64,000 bases of DNA, taken from contig NC_079476.1 in assembly GCF_026230105.1 (NCBI RefSeq), forward strand, positions 13,468,709 to 13,532,708. Direction: 5' to 3'. The notes beneath the pieces are model-generated. The model was not told the origin of the DNA. It saw only the letters and a list, made by a program, of their open reading frames with translations, and searched no databases. The position numbers and the translations under genes are program-made. The DNA comes from Diorhabda sublineata. Its lineage: Eukaryota; Arthropoda; Insecta; Coleoptera; Chrysomelidae. Of the stretch, positions 11,101 to 24,000 are shown piece by piece; the stretch's first letter is position 1; each line of letters begins with the position of its first letter.

Positions 11101-14100
11101 ATATGTGTATCTATATTAGTCACTCTCACCACTTTTCAAAAGCGTTCTGCTTAAACAGCCTACCAGGCATGAATTAAGCCCACTTCGTTTTTTCGGGCGT
11201 GCGAGAAAATTTTTACTTTTATTACAATGTCCTAATCGTGGTTGTCATGAAGATTAGACAACTCGTGACGGAAGATTATGCAGCTCGGAATTCTAATTAT
11301 GAAATGAACCTAAAGTAACTTACCTCCATCTGTATGGCACTTTGCTTTACATCCTTCTACTGAGCAGCACTAAAGAGTTTTGATACTTTTTTGCAATTTC
11401 TTTTTCAAATTTAAAATAATTAATTTTTAACAATTTGTTTCCTCGCTAACTTAATGCCATTTTTAACTTGTCACAAACACCCTCAGCAAGTTATCTGTTT
11501 ACAGAATGAAGAACGGAGCAACGAATTTATCACTTAATTTGACAATATTGACAATTTGGTGGCAATATTGGGGGTAGAATTTCAACCAATTGCAAGTGTG
11601 CAGTAATATGTTATATGGAATTTTACAAATTACGGCTTCCACATATTTTAAAAATTAATTATCTATTATATATTGCTTAGTATTTACCTTAATTTAAAAT
11701 GAAATTTAGGTTTTAGAAAGTCTAGGCTTTATTTCTGGATATTCTAACTTTATAAAGTGAATTGGGTATTGCATTCCAAGTAATATTCTTAATAAACATA
11801 CACATACACACCTGAGTTCTGAAGGTCTTATCTTTTTGTTAAGAGTTAGTTACAATTTCCCCGAGTATAACTCGACACTTGCTTATAAATTGCGGAGTTA
11901 ACATGTCGGGGGGTGTCCTCTTGTGGTCGCTTTTTTTTCTTTTGTTTTATTTCCAAAGAATTTCTTTTTCTTTGTGGTTTTTGCTTTGAAAGTTCTTTTT
12001 CCAAAAAAAAACGAATGGGGTGCAAAAAAGGTTCAGTTTACATCTGGTACCCTGTTTTAACCAAACTCCATTACAGGCAGGTACATTTTACTCGTCTACT
12101 TACGTTTTATAAATCAATATTCAGTTTTCCAAGTTCCAAGTAGGACTTCAATTAGGTGCATCTGTCTAAATAACGGCGTATAGTGCCATCCAATTTATGA
12201 TGATTCGATTGCCTTTTAACGAATACTTTCTCGCATAAGATATACATATTTTTAAAAGTATTCATAAGAATAATAAATTTATAAAATGAGGTATCTACAC
12301 CTAGGGTAGATCAAACACAATTGTCGGCAAGGGTTTTTATATAAGTTTTTATCTACAATTGATATTTGAAGAACTATAACAAGTTTTTTCTGTTAAAAAC
12401 CATGACTTATTAGAATTTAACTCAATGTCTTCATGTTTGTATATTTTTGTTTCTCAGCTTCCAACGTAAACTTGTCTCGTTTAATAAAATATAAATAGTT
12501 ATACATATGAACGTTTGCGTAGTTCTCTCTATTTTATAAAATTTCATTTTGTATGTTTTTATATTTTCAACATATTTTACAACGAATCATTTCGCGATAA
12601 ATTTTCCGATAATTGCATAAAAGATCATTTGAACTCTGCAATTCTCTATATGATTGCAGATTGTTGCATACTTCCCCTTTCACTATAATCAAATTTATTT
12701 GAAATAACTTTTAGGGTTTGTATGTGCAACTCTTCGTAGTTAAATTGATATATGATAATATTCCCAATTAATTGTGAAATTTCATTACTACTTGGTGCAA
12801 TTTCATTTTCCTATTGTCAAAATAAGCCATATTCTCCAAAAGAACTAACACAACTAGATAAAATAGTGATATTTTGTTTCGACATACATACGCTACACCA
12901 ACGTTCAGCCCATATGGACAAATGCTATTGAAGATAGTGAATATACCATATTTTTTCTTCCTTTGAATCATTATTTTGAATATATGTCAATATAAATGAA
13001 TTGAGTTGTTGTATTTTGTTACAAAAGAAATTTTTTCTAGCATATAACTTAAGCCCCAGACTAAAGATTGGAATTTTATGAAATTATGTTCAGAAAACTT
13101 ACCCTCAAGTCATTACTCACTTGTTCAACATTTTAGTGAAGATGATATTCAAAATCTTTCGATTTTTCAATCAACTGTTTACCCTCTCACATGGATTTTG
13201 CACTAGAGTGTTGATCTATATCACTTTTATCTATGTGAAATTACATATTATATATACGTCTAAAAGCGTGCGAAAAAGAACAATGCTTTTTAAATGGTAT
13301 AATCATTATAACATTCTTTTTACTTGTATATTTATCAAATTGTGTGTTCTGTCAAAGGTTCTATAATTGTAATAATTTTGTACTGTCATTAAGAAGTGTG
13401 AAATGTCATCGTCGTTTTGCAAAATATTTTTCAAATTTTGATTGATAAAACACTGATTGTTAAGCTAAATAAACTTGGAAGAAGAATCTGATTGCACCTC
13501 TTCTGAAATTGCAGAAATTTCAAAATCAAAACCTGCTCCCGAGAAAGGAAAATATACATGGAGTCGATTTTTTGGATTGGTGTAATACTAATATTTTCAA
13601 CTATTCATTAACCACTAAGGGGCTATCCATAAATTACATCACATCTCAAGAGAAAGGAGGGGTGTAGTGAACTTTGCTGTAACAAGAGATATATAGGGCC
13701 ATCTGCTTCGTGACATCACTCGTAAAAATCGAAATTATTAAAACAGAAACCTCTATGTAAACAAAAAATATGAGGTTTAATGTTTTATATCGATTACTTT
13801 AAGATGTAAAATCTCAAAATGTGTGACCTCACACTAGGAGGGGCAGGAGATCTCATAAATGTGACAATGTGTGACAATGACGCAAGGGAGTCATTAAATT
13901 CGTGTCACATATTTTATAGATATATAATCTATATTTACTGCTTACGATTCGAGTTTTCGTTTCTAACACTAGTTAAACTACTGAACTAAATTAAACTCTC
14001 AGTCTTCTTGTACTTATTTCGTGACAAATATTAGATTTCTCAGAATTCGTTGTACATAAGCTAAAATTTGAATATTCTACAGTGCTCTATTGACAGGAGA

Positions 14101-17100
14101 TTTTTCGAGGACTACACTAGTGCGTGATTTGCCACATTATATAATTCTTTTGACATTCTTAGTTTCATCCAATACAAAACGAAATAGTCGTATATTGAAT
14201 GTAGAATTCATATACTTCCGTATGTGCCTGGTTTAGTATCATAATAAGTTTAGTATTTTAGAGGTAGTCGAATCCATTTAGCAAGCCCCAGATATCGGAA
14301 ATTAGTACTCCCGGTTTTGCCAATAATTGGTTGACTTCCGCTTTTTGAACTGAATTTATGAAATTTTATTGAGGGTGACCTATTTTCAGGAGATGGTGAC
14401 CTATTTTCAGGAGATGGTGACTTAGCTGAATAAAGGAAGACGTACATTATTTATTATGTTGTTTACAATCGAATTAGCAACTGCCTCTTCATGTTCTTAC
14501 GAGGATGTATTAATATCTATGCGACCATGAAAAATTGGACTGCAAGCTTCAAAGGAGGTACATTTTCCATTGAAGATGATGACCGATCGGGAAGACCAGT
14601 TCCCGAAAATATCGATGCAGTTCATGACATGATTTTATCAGACCGTCGAATTGGACTAAAACGGATATCTGAAGCACTGAATATTTCATACGAACGCGTT
14701 CATCATATAGTTCACGTCAATTTGGACATAAGAAAAATTGCTGCAAAATGGATCCCCAAATGTTTGAATGTTGACCAAAAGCGTGCAAGGGTAGAAGCAT
14801 CGCGTTCGATCTGTGCTCGATTTGAAAACGATATAAACTTCTTAAACCGAATTGTTACTATAGACAAGACTTGGGTACATTTCCACGATCCAGAAACAAA
14901 GCAACAATCGATGGAATGGCGACACTCTGGTTCTCCAAGACCTAAGAAGTTTCGTATACAAAAATCTGCTGGAAAAGTTCTAGCTTCGGTTGTTTGGGAT
15001 TGCCATGGAGTAATCGTGATTGATTTTTTGGATAAGGGTAGAACAATAACTGGAGATTACTATTCGACATTACCTACCACTCTAAGGGAAAATATTATAG
15101 AGAAACTACGCGGAAAGCTATTCAAAGGTGTTTTGTTTTTGCAGGATAATGCCCCTGCACACAAATCTCATGTTTCCACGAAAGAAATTTCTGATTTAGG
15201 GTTTGAATTCCTAGAACATCCCCCTTATTCACCAGATTTGGCTCCGTCCGACTATCATCTCTTTCCTCAACTGAAAAAAAGTCTTTTCTTCCAACGAGGA
15301 GGTAATAAAAGCTGTGAAGGTCTAGTTTGCAGAGCAATAAACATTTTTTTTTAAAGGTCTAGAAACGTTGCAGGTTTGCTGTAATAAAATCCAATTAAGA
15401 GGAAAATATGCTGAGTAATAAAATAGTTTGACATTGAAATTTTGTTTGGTTTTATAGTAGGTTAAGAATTTTTTAATATATCTTCGTAAGCAGACCGAGT
15501 AACGGATCATTTTTCTGATTTGGTTATGTTAGCTTAAGTTTACTTCAGCTTCGATTAGGTTAACTTAATTGACCGATAAGTTGAGAAAAAAGAATATTTT
15601 TCTATTAATTGCGATATATTGTTAAGGGGAACTTCCATTTCGTAATGGAAGTTCCCCTTAACTGGAAGTGGTAATTCATAAATCCAGTTCAAAAAGCCGA
15701 TCCAGAAGTTAACCAACCCAATCATTGCTAAAACAAAAAATCTAATTTTCAATATCTGCGACCTCGATAAATGAATTCTGCGTTCTCAAAAAAAAACGCT
15801 ATTAAGATTATAAACCCACCAGAATTACATTACATCGAAAAAAATAATCGACCTCTAAATGAAAAGGTAATGATTTCACTAGAAATAAAGCATGAAATGG
15901 AAATAATTTAATTTGGGGTTTTCAACGAGATAAGTCCATACTTCACTCATTTATAGTAACCGCAATAATAATTTTATTCCATTTGGTGTTGATGCAATTC
16001 TATAAATAATAAGTCAGTCAGTACTCTTCAATATACACTTGTGAAACCTGTATTCTTTGAGAACATTTATGAACTTAACAATAGAATTTGTTCAGTTTTT
16101 TAATTTGTGCAACCCTTAACATCTTGAAATTAATTAAAATATGTTTCAGATGTAATAGACGTAGTAAAAGACCAATTATACGGCGCCGATTACGTAAAAG
16201 AAGAAGATCCTCTATATTATGTTTCCGAAAAGTCTGGCAGAGGTCCATTATCTACAAATTGGTTGGAAGAATATTGGGACAGTGTTAAAGGAAAACAACA
16301 GCCATCAACTAATGGAAAATCGCTTATGTGCGCCTACAAGTTATGTAAAGTGGAATTCAGATATTGGGGCATGCAAACAAAAATAGAACGGTTTATCCAT
16401 GACACAGGTAAATAAATAAGCCATATACTCGAAACATTCTTCTTTGTCAAAAAATGGAATTGAATCGTGAACATTTTCTTGCGATGATTTTGACGTGAAT
16501 TAAACCAACAGCGCGTGCCGATTAACTCGCTTCGACTTTTGGTGATGAATTACCATCTCGAGCCACCGTGTATCGCTGGTTTTCTAATTCAATCGTGGTC
16601 GTACCTCATTACAGGATGAATTTCGTGACGTTGGTCCAAAATCGGCTGTTGTTCCAGAAAACATCGGTGCTATGCGTAAACTTATATTGCAAGATTGTCA
16701 TAAGACACACCGTGAGGTTGAGGCATTCATTTAGTTGTCAAAGTGATTTGTTCGCGTTGGATACCGCATAATTTGACAATCTCTCAAAAATAAAAACTTG
16801 TGTCAATGGGCATAAAGAAATGCTGAAAAAATTCAATCGCGGTGCCTCAAAAAACCTCTATAAGATAGTGACAGGCGACCAATCATGCATCTATGCTGTG
16901 AATCAGAAACTAAACAAAAATCGACTTTATGGGTCTTCCAAGACCAACAAAAGTTGAACGCACAAGAAGCACTTCGAAGAAAATGGTCGCCTTTTTTTTC
17001 AGAATAACTGGACTTTTCGGCACCGTTTCACTAGAGTGACGTAGAAGGCTGTGAAGAGGTCTGGTTGATCGATTTTTCCTGAATCTTTTTTGTTCTTCCG

Positions 17101-20100
17101 ATGTGTTTAAATGTTCATTTGATGTTGTTTCAATGATTTTTGTAAAAAGCTTCATGGTTGTTTTTAGACAGGTTATGCCTCTATAATTCTCTGGAGATTT
17201 CCTGTCCCCTTTCTTGAATATAGGAATGGTTATGCTCTTTTTCCATTCGTTAGGAACTTCTTTGATTGATAGTATTCTATTGAAAAGCTTTGTAAGTTCT
17301 ACCATTAGTTGTTGTCCTCTATATTTCAATAACTCATGTGGTATGTTATCTAATCCAGGTGCTTTGCTGTTTCTGACCTTTTTTGCATATTTTATCGTTA
17401 CTTCTTCTAATACCTCGAGTGATTCATTGTTTTCTTCATCTTCTTCTTCATCTCCGTACAGTTTTTCGAAATAGGATTTCCAGTGGGATTCGTCATCTGT
17501 TGTGTCTGTGTGTATTCTACTATCTCATGTCTTTTCCTTCTTAGCATTCCCCATACCTTTTTTAGTGCTCCGTATAGGTCATATTCCATTTCGGAGGTAA
17601 AGTTTTCCCTGAAGCTTCGTTTGATTTTTGATTTCTGTGTCTTGTTTGAATGGAGTGGTTCTTTTCTTCTGGTGTATACCATTCTTTCCTTCGACTGTTC
17701 TTGCTCACTCCTACTTTCTTTAGGCCTAGCGCCTCAATAGCTGCGTCGGTAATATTCGTTTTGTATGTTTAGCTGTAGTTTACAAACAACTAGCAAATGG
17801 TCAGATGCTATGTTCGCTAAAGTCAGGCTTTTTGTGTCTAGTATTTGGGTTGGGTGTATGGCTCTGTTCGATATTATGTAGACTATCGTTGAGTTTTGTC
17901 CCCTTGAGTTCTGCCATATGATTTTGTGTTGGAGTTTGTGTTGTTTATTCTCGTATTGTAACGTGCGCATAGGCCTATTAGTGCCTCTCCGTTCTCATTA
18001 ATGTGTTCCTCATCGAAGTGGTACTTTATTCCGGGCAATACATTCTTCCCGATTCTGGCGTTCAGGTCATCCATTATATGTTTCTCAGCTCGTTTTCAAA
18101 ATTTTCCGTGTCTTCCTTGCTCTTGCTAATGTCCGGGGCATATACACTTATAAGGTTAAAATTTCCTGTTCCTATATTCAGTAAAACTTTGAGGATTCTT
18201 TCGTCTATGTAGTGTATGTCTTGTATGAGATGTATTTTTCAGTTATGATTATTCCCACTACTGCTGTTGCTCGTTTATGCTTGGCGACACTGTTGTATAT
18301 TAGTATGTAGTTCAGTATTTTGATGCTTCCTTTTCCTTTGAGCTTTGTTTCTGATAGCGTACATATATCTATGTTATGTTGTTTCATTTCTAAAAGTATT
18401 GGACAATTTTTTGTGTTCCATGACATAATGTTCAAACAAGCAGTTCGTATTATATTTTTTCTCCATTTTTGTTTCTTGTTCAATTTGTTTTCCGTATTCA
18501 TATTCCAATTTCTAGTCGAGTTCGTCAACGCTTGGACCGTCCTATTCCGAGGCTGATCGTTGGATCTGTAAGTAGATGAATTCTTTTCACGTCCGGCAGA
18601 TTGCTGGCCTCACCTGACAACCCTCCTCCTTTACCCTGGTTTGGCAGTCACCAGTCTACTCTATCCATCCAGCAACCAACCAACCACAGGCGGAGTTTTT
18701 TAATTTTAATGACTGAATTTTAATAATAAGTTGGAAAAAATCTAATAAATTTGTTTATTAGTACCCTATTCTACTCATTTTAAATACGCTTTAGCGTATT
18801 TCAAAATTGTGTTGTTACTATCATCAAAAACAACGTCAAATCTAAAGGTGCAGTCCACTAAGCGTTTACGGCGCTTGAAATATTCTTTTGGACGTTCCAC
18901 ATAGCGACTACGATCGTTGTGGTCGCGGACATGATGTAAAGACTACAAGGTGTCCTATAGCGCACCAGCTGAGAAGCAGCTAATGAGAATTCGCTCCCAA
19001 AACGACGCGCCAATTTGAAACATTTGAATTGAATACAGGATGTAAAGACTGCAAGGTATGCTATTGCGTACCAACTGGGAAGCAGTCAATGAGAATTTGT
19101 TTCCAAAGAGATGCGCAGAGTCAACTCAAGCAACGCGTATTGCAACCATAAGAATATATCTCATTATTTGATGCGGTATGGGATAAGTACTTTTGAAGCA
19201 TCCTTGTGACGCACCACTAAATATTTTACTATCGCCGCAGAAGATATTTTGATTTTACTTTAATGTGAAATATAATAACTTAAAAATTATAACATAACCT
19301 CTTAAAGTTTTCCCTTCATTTTTTTTGTTTTGTTAATCCATTCGACTTGGATTCACGATTATAACGCTCTGGACTAAGTGGAGCAGGAAAGATCGTGGTT
19401 GTGAACGTATCGTATTTGTCATGAGTTCTTAGTGGAATGCACCCTAAATGTCAACTTTTAATTATTGATTATACATATACAAATACTTGAAGAACTTTAT
19501 TCAAATATTCAACAATCTAATCTAAAATTTTCAAATGAATTTTGGTATTGAAAAGTTAATACTCTATAATATGCGGAATATTTTTCTTATTACTACTCTC
19601 TTCAACGTAACCAGTTTCCACAGTCCCTGATTTCTATTCCACTAGTCGTTGGAGTTGATCTACTGTCATACCACTGTTTGCCATAATAGTAGCAGATGTA
19701 CGTCAAAACGCGTGTCCCATGTACATATAGGGATAGGGACATATTTGTATGATTTCAAATTCTACCAATTAAAAAATAGTATGAAGTATTCGTGGATAAC
19801 TGGTCTTTAAAACACGCGCGATGTAAATCTTATGCTTTAATACCCGTATACTTGTATATCTAGCATTACTTCTAATAAAAACTATTCATCCTCAAAATTA
19901 TTAGCAAGTGTAGCATTTATTTTGATTTTGTATAAAAATTGCTCCATTTCAGTATGTAACTTATTTTTCTCGAAAAAAACTACCCCAACGATTGTTTAAA
20001 ATCAAATGAGATGTGTCTACTCAAAGAGAAACCGTCCAACATATTTGAATCTAGTATCGTGTCAGATGTTAAAGTTAATGTTCATATTTCTGTAAAATAG

Positions 20101-20946
20101 CTCTTCGGAAGACAATGCTAAGAGCTCACCGACAAGCTTGGGCGTGGCAAGATGAATGGCACGGTCTTACAATGGAAGATATTCGAGAAATAGAAAGGCA
20201 AACACAACTGGCATTGAGAAGGAAAATGGGCCAGCTAGAAGATGAGATTGGTAAGTCTTTTTCTACCGCCTTGTACACTACATTGGTGATTATCTTATGG
20301 TCAGACATCTATTTATAGCGGCATGACACAGCTCACTGGTGTTATTTATACCAGTCCAGTTTTTTATATTGCATAGCCATGACATTTGTTTTCGGCCTAC
20401 GCCTCTCTTTTCTTCGATCTTTCCTTGTATGATCAATTGGGGTATTATATATCTATTGTATTTCGTTAATTAATTATTGTGTTGCATTAGTCGCTTCTGA
20501 GCTTAGTCACTTTCAAGTTCACTCAAAAATTAATTTGTTGTATACCCCTCCCACTGTATTCGTAAAGTTTCAGCCCCGATTTCAAAATGACCTCTTTATC
20601 TACCACACCTATCAAAGGCAAATTTGGTGGTTAAATTATTCTTTGTACTCTAATATTTTTATAACTTTGCTTTTTATATGTAATGCTTTTTCATATTTAG
20701 TGATCGTTTTAATTTCCTTCCAAAATTATTTGATACAAATTTTGTAAATTAATTTCCATATAAATTCGTATTTTCTATTTATTAGAAAACTTTTAAGATG
20801 GAACGAGTAGATAGATAAGATCTGGATAAAATAGAGCTTATACTCTAATATATGCTAAAACCAAATTCATATAATCGCTCAGAAATCAGTTCTATTCATT
20901 CATTCTCTTTCTCAAATAAATAGAAAATACGTTACAAAATCTGCTT

Positions 20947-21018
<72 letters not shown>

Positions 21019-24000
21019 TAAAAGAACATGAAAAAGCATTTTTGTAAGAATTGCATATAAAAAGCGAAGTTTGAAAGATATTAAAAAACTTACCAGCGAA
21101 GTATAAAAAATAATTCTAATTACTGGAAATTCTACGTCTGATAGGAGATGTAGGTAAAGAGGTCGTTAAACTTAAAAATGACCATTTTAAAGAAATTTCT
21201 GTGTTCTGTGTTATCAACAATTTGTTCATAGTCATCGAGAAACTTTGTAATCAGATCAGAAAACTTTACAGTCTAAATTACTTGGGGAATGCGTTTGACT
21301 TTCTGAATGTGATTAGGTTGGTGATTTACTCTAACAAGAAATATATTAAGTATTTACGGAAGTAGTGGCTATCAGATCAATATCCCCTAATGCCTCCAAC
21401 ACTTTTGTCTTGAATATCATAATCTATAACATAAATATTCTATTTTATTTCATGCCTTATTAGTAATTTTTAGTAATTATTAAAAGTACTTCTTTGTATT
21501 CTCTTATTGTGATTGTAATTTTTATTTCTTAACCTATACATTGTTTTCGTTTAAGGTACCTATTATATCCTATTGGTAGAACTTTCTTATTACTTCGTCT
21601 TAGCGCCACCTATTTTTTCCCATATAAATTCTGAATATATATACTGTCTTTTCCAATTGGCTGAAGTTTTTTGCTCTCCTTCATCCATTGTCCATGTTTT
21701 ATTTCCAAATAATATTAAGATTTTCAGAACTGATTTGTATATTTTATAACTTCTCAAAAATATTTTTCTATTAAACACATTCTTTAGGAATGTCCTTGCT
21801 TGAGAAGCAGCCAGTCAATGCTAACAACACAACTTTTGCAGTTTCCTATTGGATACAAATACTCTCAAAACATGGCTACTTTGGAACGTATCTATTTCAC
21901 TTCAAATACGATTATTCTTTCGTCCCGGAGTTCCTATTTCAAGTCCTGTATAATGACCTTGAACAGAAAATTCAATATAGCAATGTGAAACTAACAGTAT
22001 ATTCTTAGTATTGATAGAAAGGATTTCTTTTCCATAGTAAGGAAGAAAACCAAAAATAATGGTTAAAGGACAAGAAGCTATTTGAAGTAATAGTAAAATT
22101 TATATTTTACTTCTTGATATTACTGTAATTGACAGTCTAGGTCCAAAAGTCAGTAAAGTCGAAATTTTTTTGGTCAAACATAGTTTCTCAGATAATAGTA
22201 TAACCTTGAATAGTTTGTTTGATTTTGATGTTGGAGTTTTCTTGGGAAAGTGATGTTTTCCATTGAACTAATTCAATTCAAATAATTACAAAACCATTTC
22301 TAAAATAATTCAATAAATTGTTCATTTGAATTGCAGTTATGAAAAAAATTACATTAAAATAATCAAACTAACGTATTTTTTATTTTATCTCCAGATGAAG
22401 ATGACCATGTAGGTAATAGTACGTCAAAAGAAGATCCTGGTAAAACTTTAGCTGCTACTTTAGGAAGTATAGAAGTAGCCGAAGATAGTCCTTTGATGGC
22501 CAAAAATTCAAATATTCCTGCTATACAAACAGCTGGTAGCTCAGATACAGATCTATCACCTGAAGATGACATGGGCATAATGAAGTAAGAATATTGCTTA
22601 TAATATAAATTTCTGGCAAAATATTCGACGATTGGCAATAGAAAAACTACAAAATAGTTCAAAAATCTGTACAATATGTGCAAGTAAAGCAGTTACACTG
22701 CCTCAAACTATTTTATATTTCTCGGGGTAATGACGAGCTAAGGGTAAGAAAACATCGGGCTTACGTAAATCCAATAACCCAACGTCGCGATCATTTTTTG
22801 GTGAATATTTCAAATTTACAATATGATCTACAAGAACTGCTGATTTTTCAATTAACTGTTTACCCTCTCAGACAGATTTTTCACTAAAGTTGACTTCTAA
22901 TAAGCTATTTATATGCTCAAATACTGAAAATTATAAAAGTCACATACCTCAGTAACCTACCCATGATGCTTCTCATGAGAGTAATTAGTAAACAGCAATT
23001 TAAGGGGAATAAATAATTTTTAATGTTCAAAAAACCATAGACAAACAAAACAACCATTTGGCTGATCGTTTTTACTCACGAGGGTGGCCAGATTGCGCGA
23101 TTTATTGCAATTTTAGCAACTTTTTAGAAGATTTTGCAACTGTCTTTTTAGGAAAATCACAAAGCGATTTTTGGGCTACCTAGTCGAATTTAATATTGAT
23201 CGGTATTGCATTGATCCTGATCGCTGCAGTTTGTCCAACTCTGTGCGGACAAGCGATAGGACAGGTTGTATATTTTACGACTTACAACTACAGTATCATT
23301 CCTGTTCGTGATCCGTGGTCTAGCGATAGAACATCTTTCACTTTTTTATCTTTTAATGAGGGAAACAAGGATAGAATATAATAGATCATGCTCAGACTGA
23401 GAACTTTGTAAAGCAATGTCACATATACAAAGTTTTTCATTTATTGAAGATTGTGATTTGGGGTATCAATTTAGTTTGGAATTAGAGAAGAAAGAGCATG
23501 ATTCAACTTCTCATGATATAGTAAGTATGTTTTCTATACATGAAAACTTTACTGCAAGAATTTATTAAATATGAGCCAACACTTCTAAATATATTTCAAC
23601 CAATGAAAAATTTAAGCCCTAACTTAATATTGAACCCCTCTAGGCCCAAATTCTCAGTGCTCCCGTTGTCTTTTACGGTATCCCAGATAATTCTGTTCTG
23701 TTTGGGCAAAAAATAATTAAATTGAAAAATGCCTCAGGAGAACTTTTATTCCCAGATTTATCATTATTCGCTTCCAGAATATTGAGTTTACCCTCATGCA
23801 GTAGTAGAGAAAACATTTTCAATAATGAACATTGTTGAAATCCAAATTTGAAATAAAATGATGCTGTCTCTTTTAAATTCTATTATGCAAACAAAATACC
23901 ATTTCTCAGTATACGATATATACTGTAAACATTTGGAGCCTAGTATATATATGCTATTAAGATTTAACGCCGACATGTTCAAAGTTTAGAATTAGAGGCA

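Larger units (their letters stand above)
8456..16149. other. rdgB: rdgB intron after exon b
   Basis: Largest intron (7.7 kb). Contains a LINE remnant (9080-9515), a short dispersed repeat (13155-13215), a MITE-like repeat (13615-13930), and a nested cluster at 14290-15755 with a mariner copy. I recognise nothing in 8456-9079, 9516-13154, 13931-14289 or 15756-16149. The region 11900-12150 is T-rich. Confidence 0.75.
16408..20100. other. rdgB: rdgB intron after exon c
   Basis: Contains a mariner remnant (16466-17035), a joined antisense LINE 5' part (17036-18690) and a PIF-like MITE (18846-19444). Nothing recognised at 18691-18845 or 19445-20100. Confidence 0.8.
20251..22394. other. rdgB: rdgB intron after exon d
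   Basis: LINE fragments at 20262-20455 and 21590-21780 (both antisense) and (TA)n at 20950-21014. Nothing recognised in the rest. Confidence 0.75.

Noticed and set aside
14250..14447. Minus-strand frame with repeated S-P-E-N-R
   Set aside because: Reflects the 21-bp tandem repeat; no splice context or homologue.
20126..20308. Minus-strand open frame across exon d
   Set aside because: Shadow of the rdgB coding sequence on the opposite strand.
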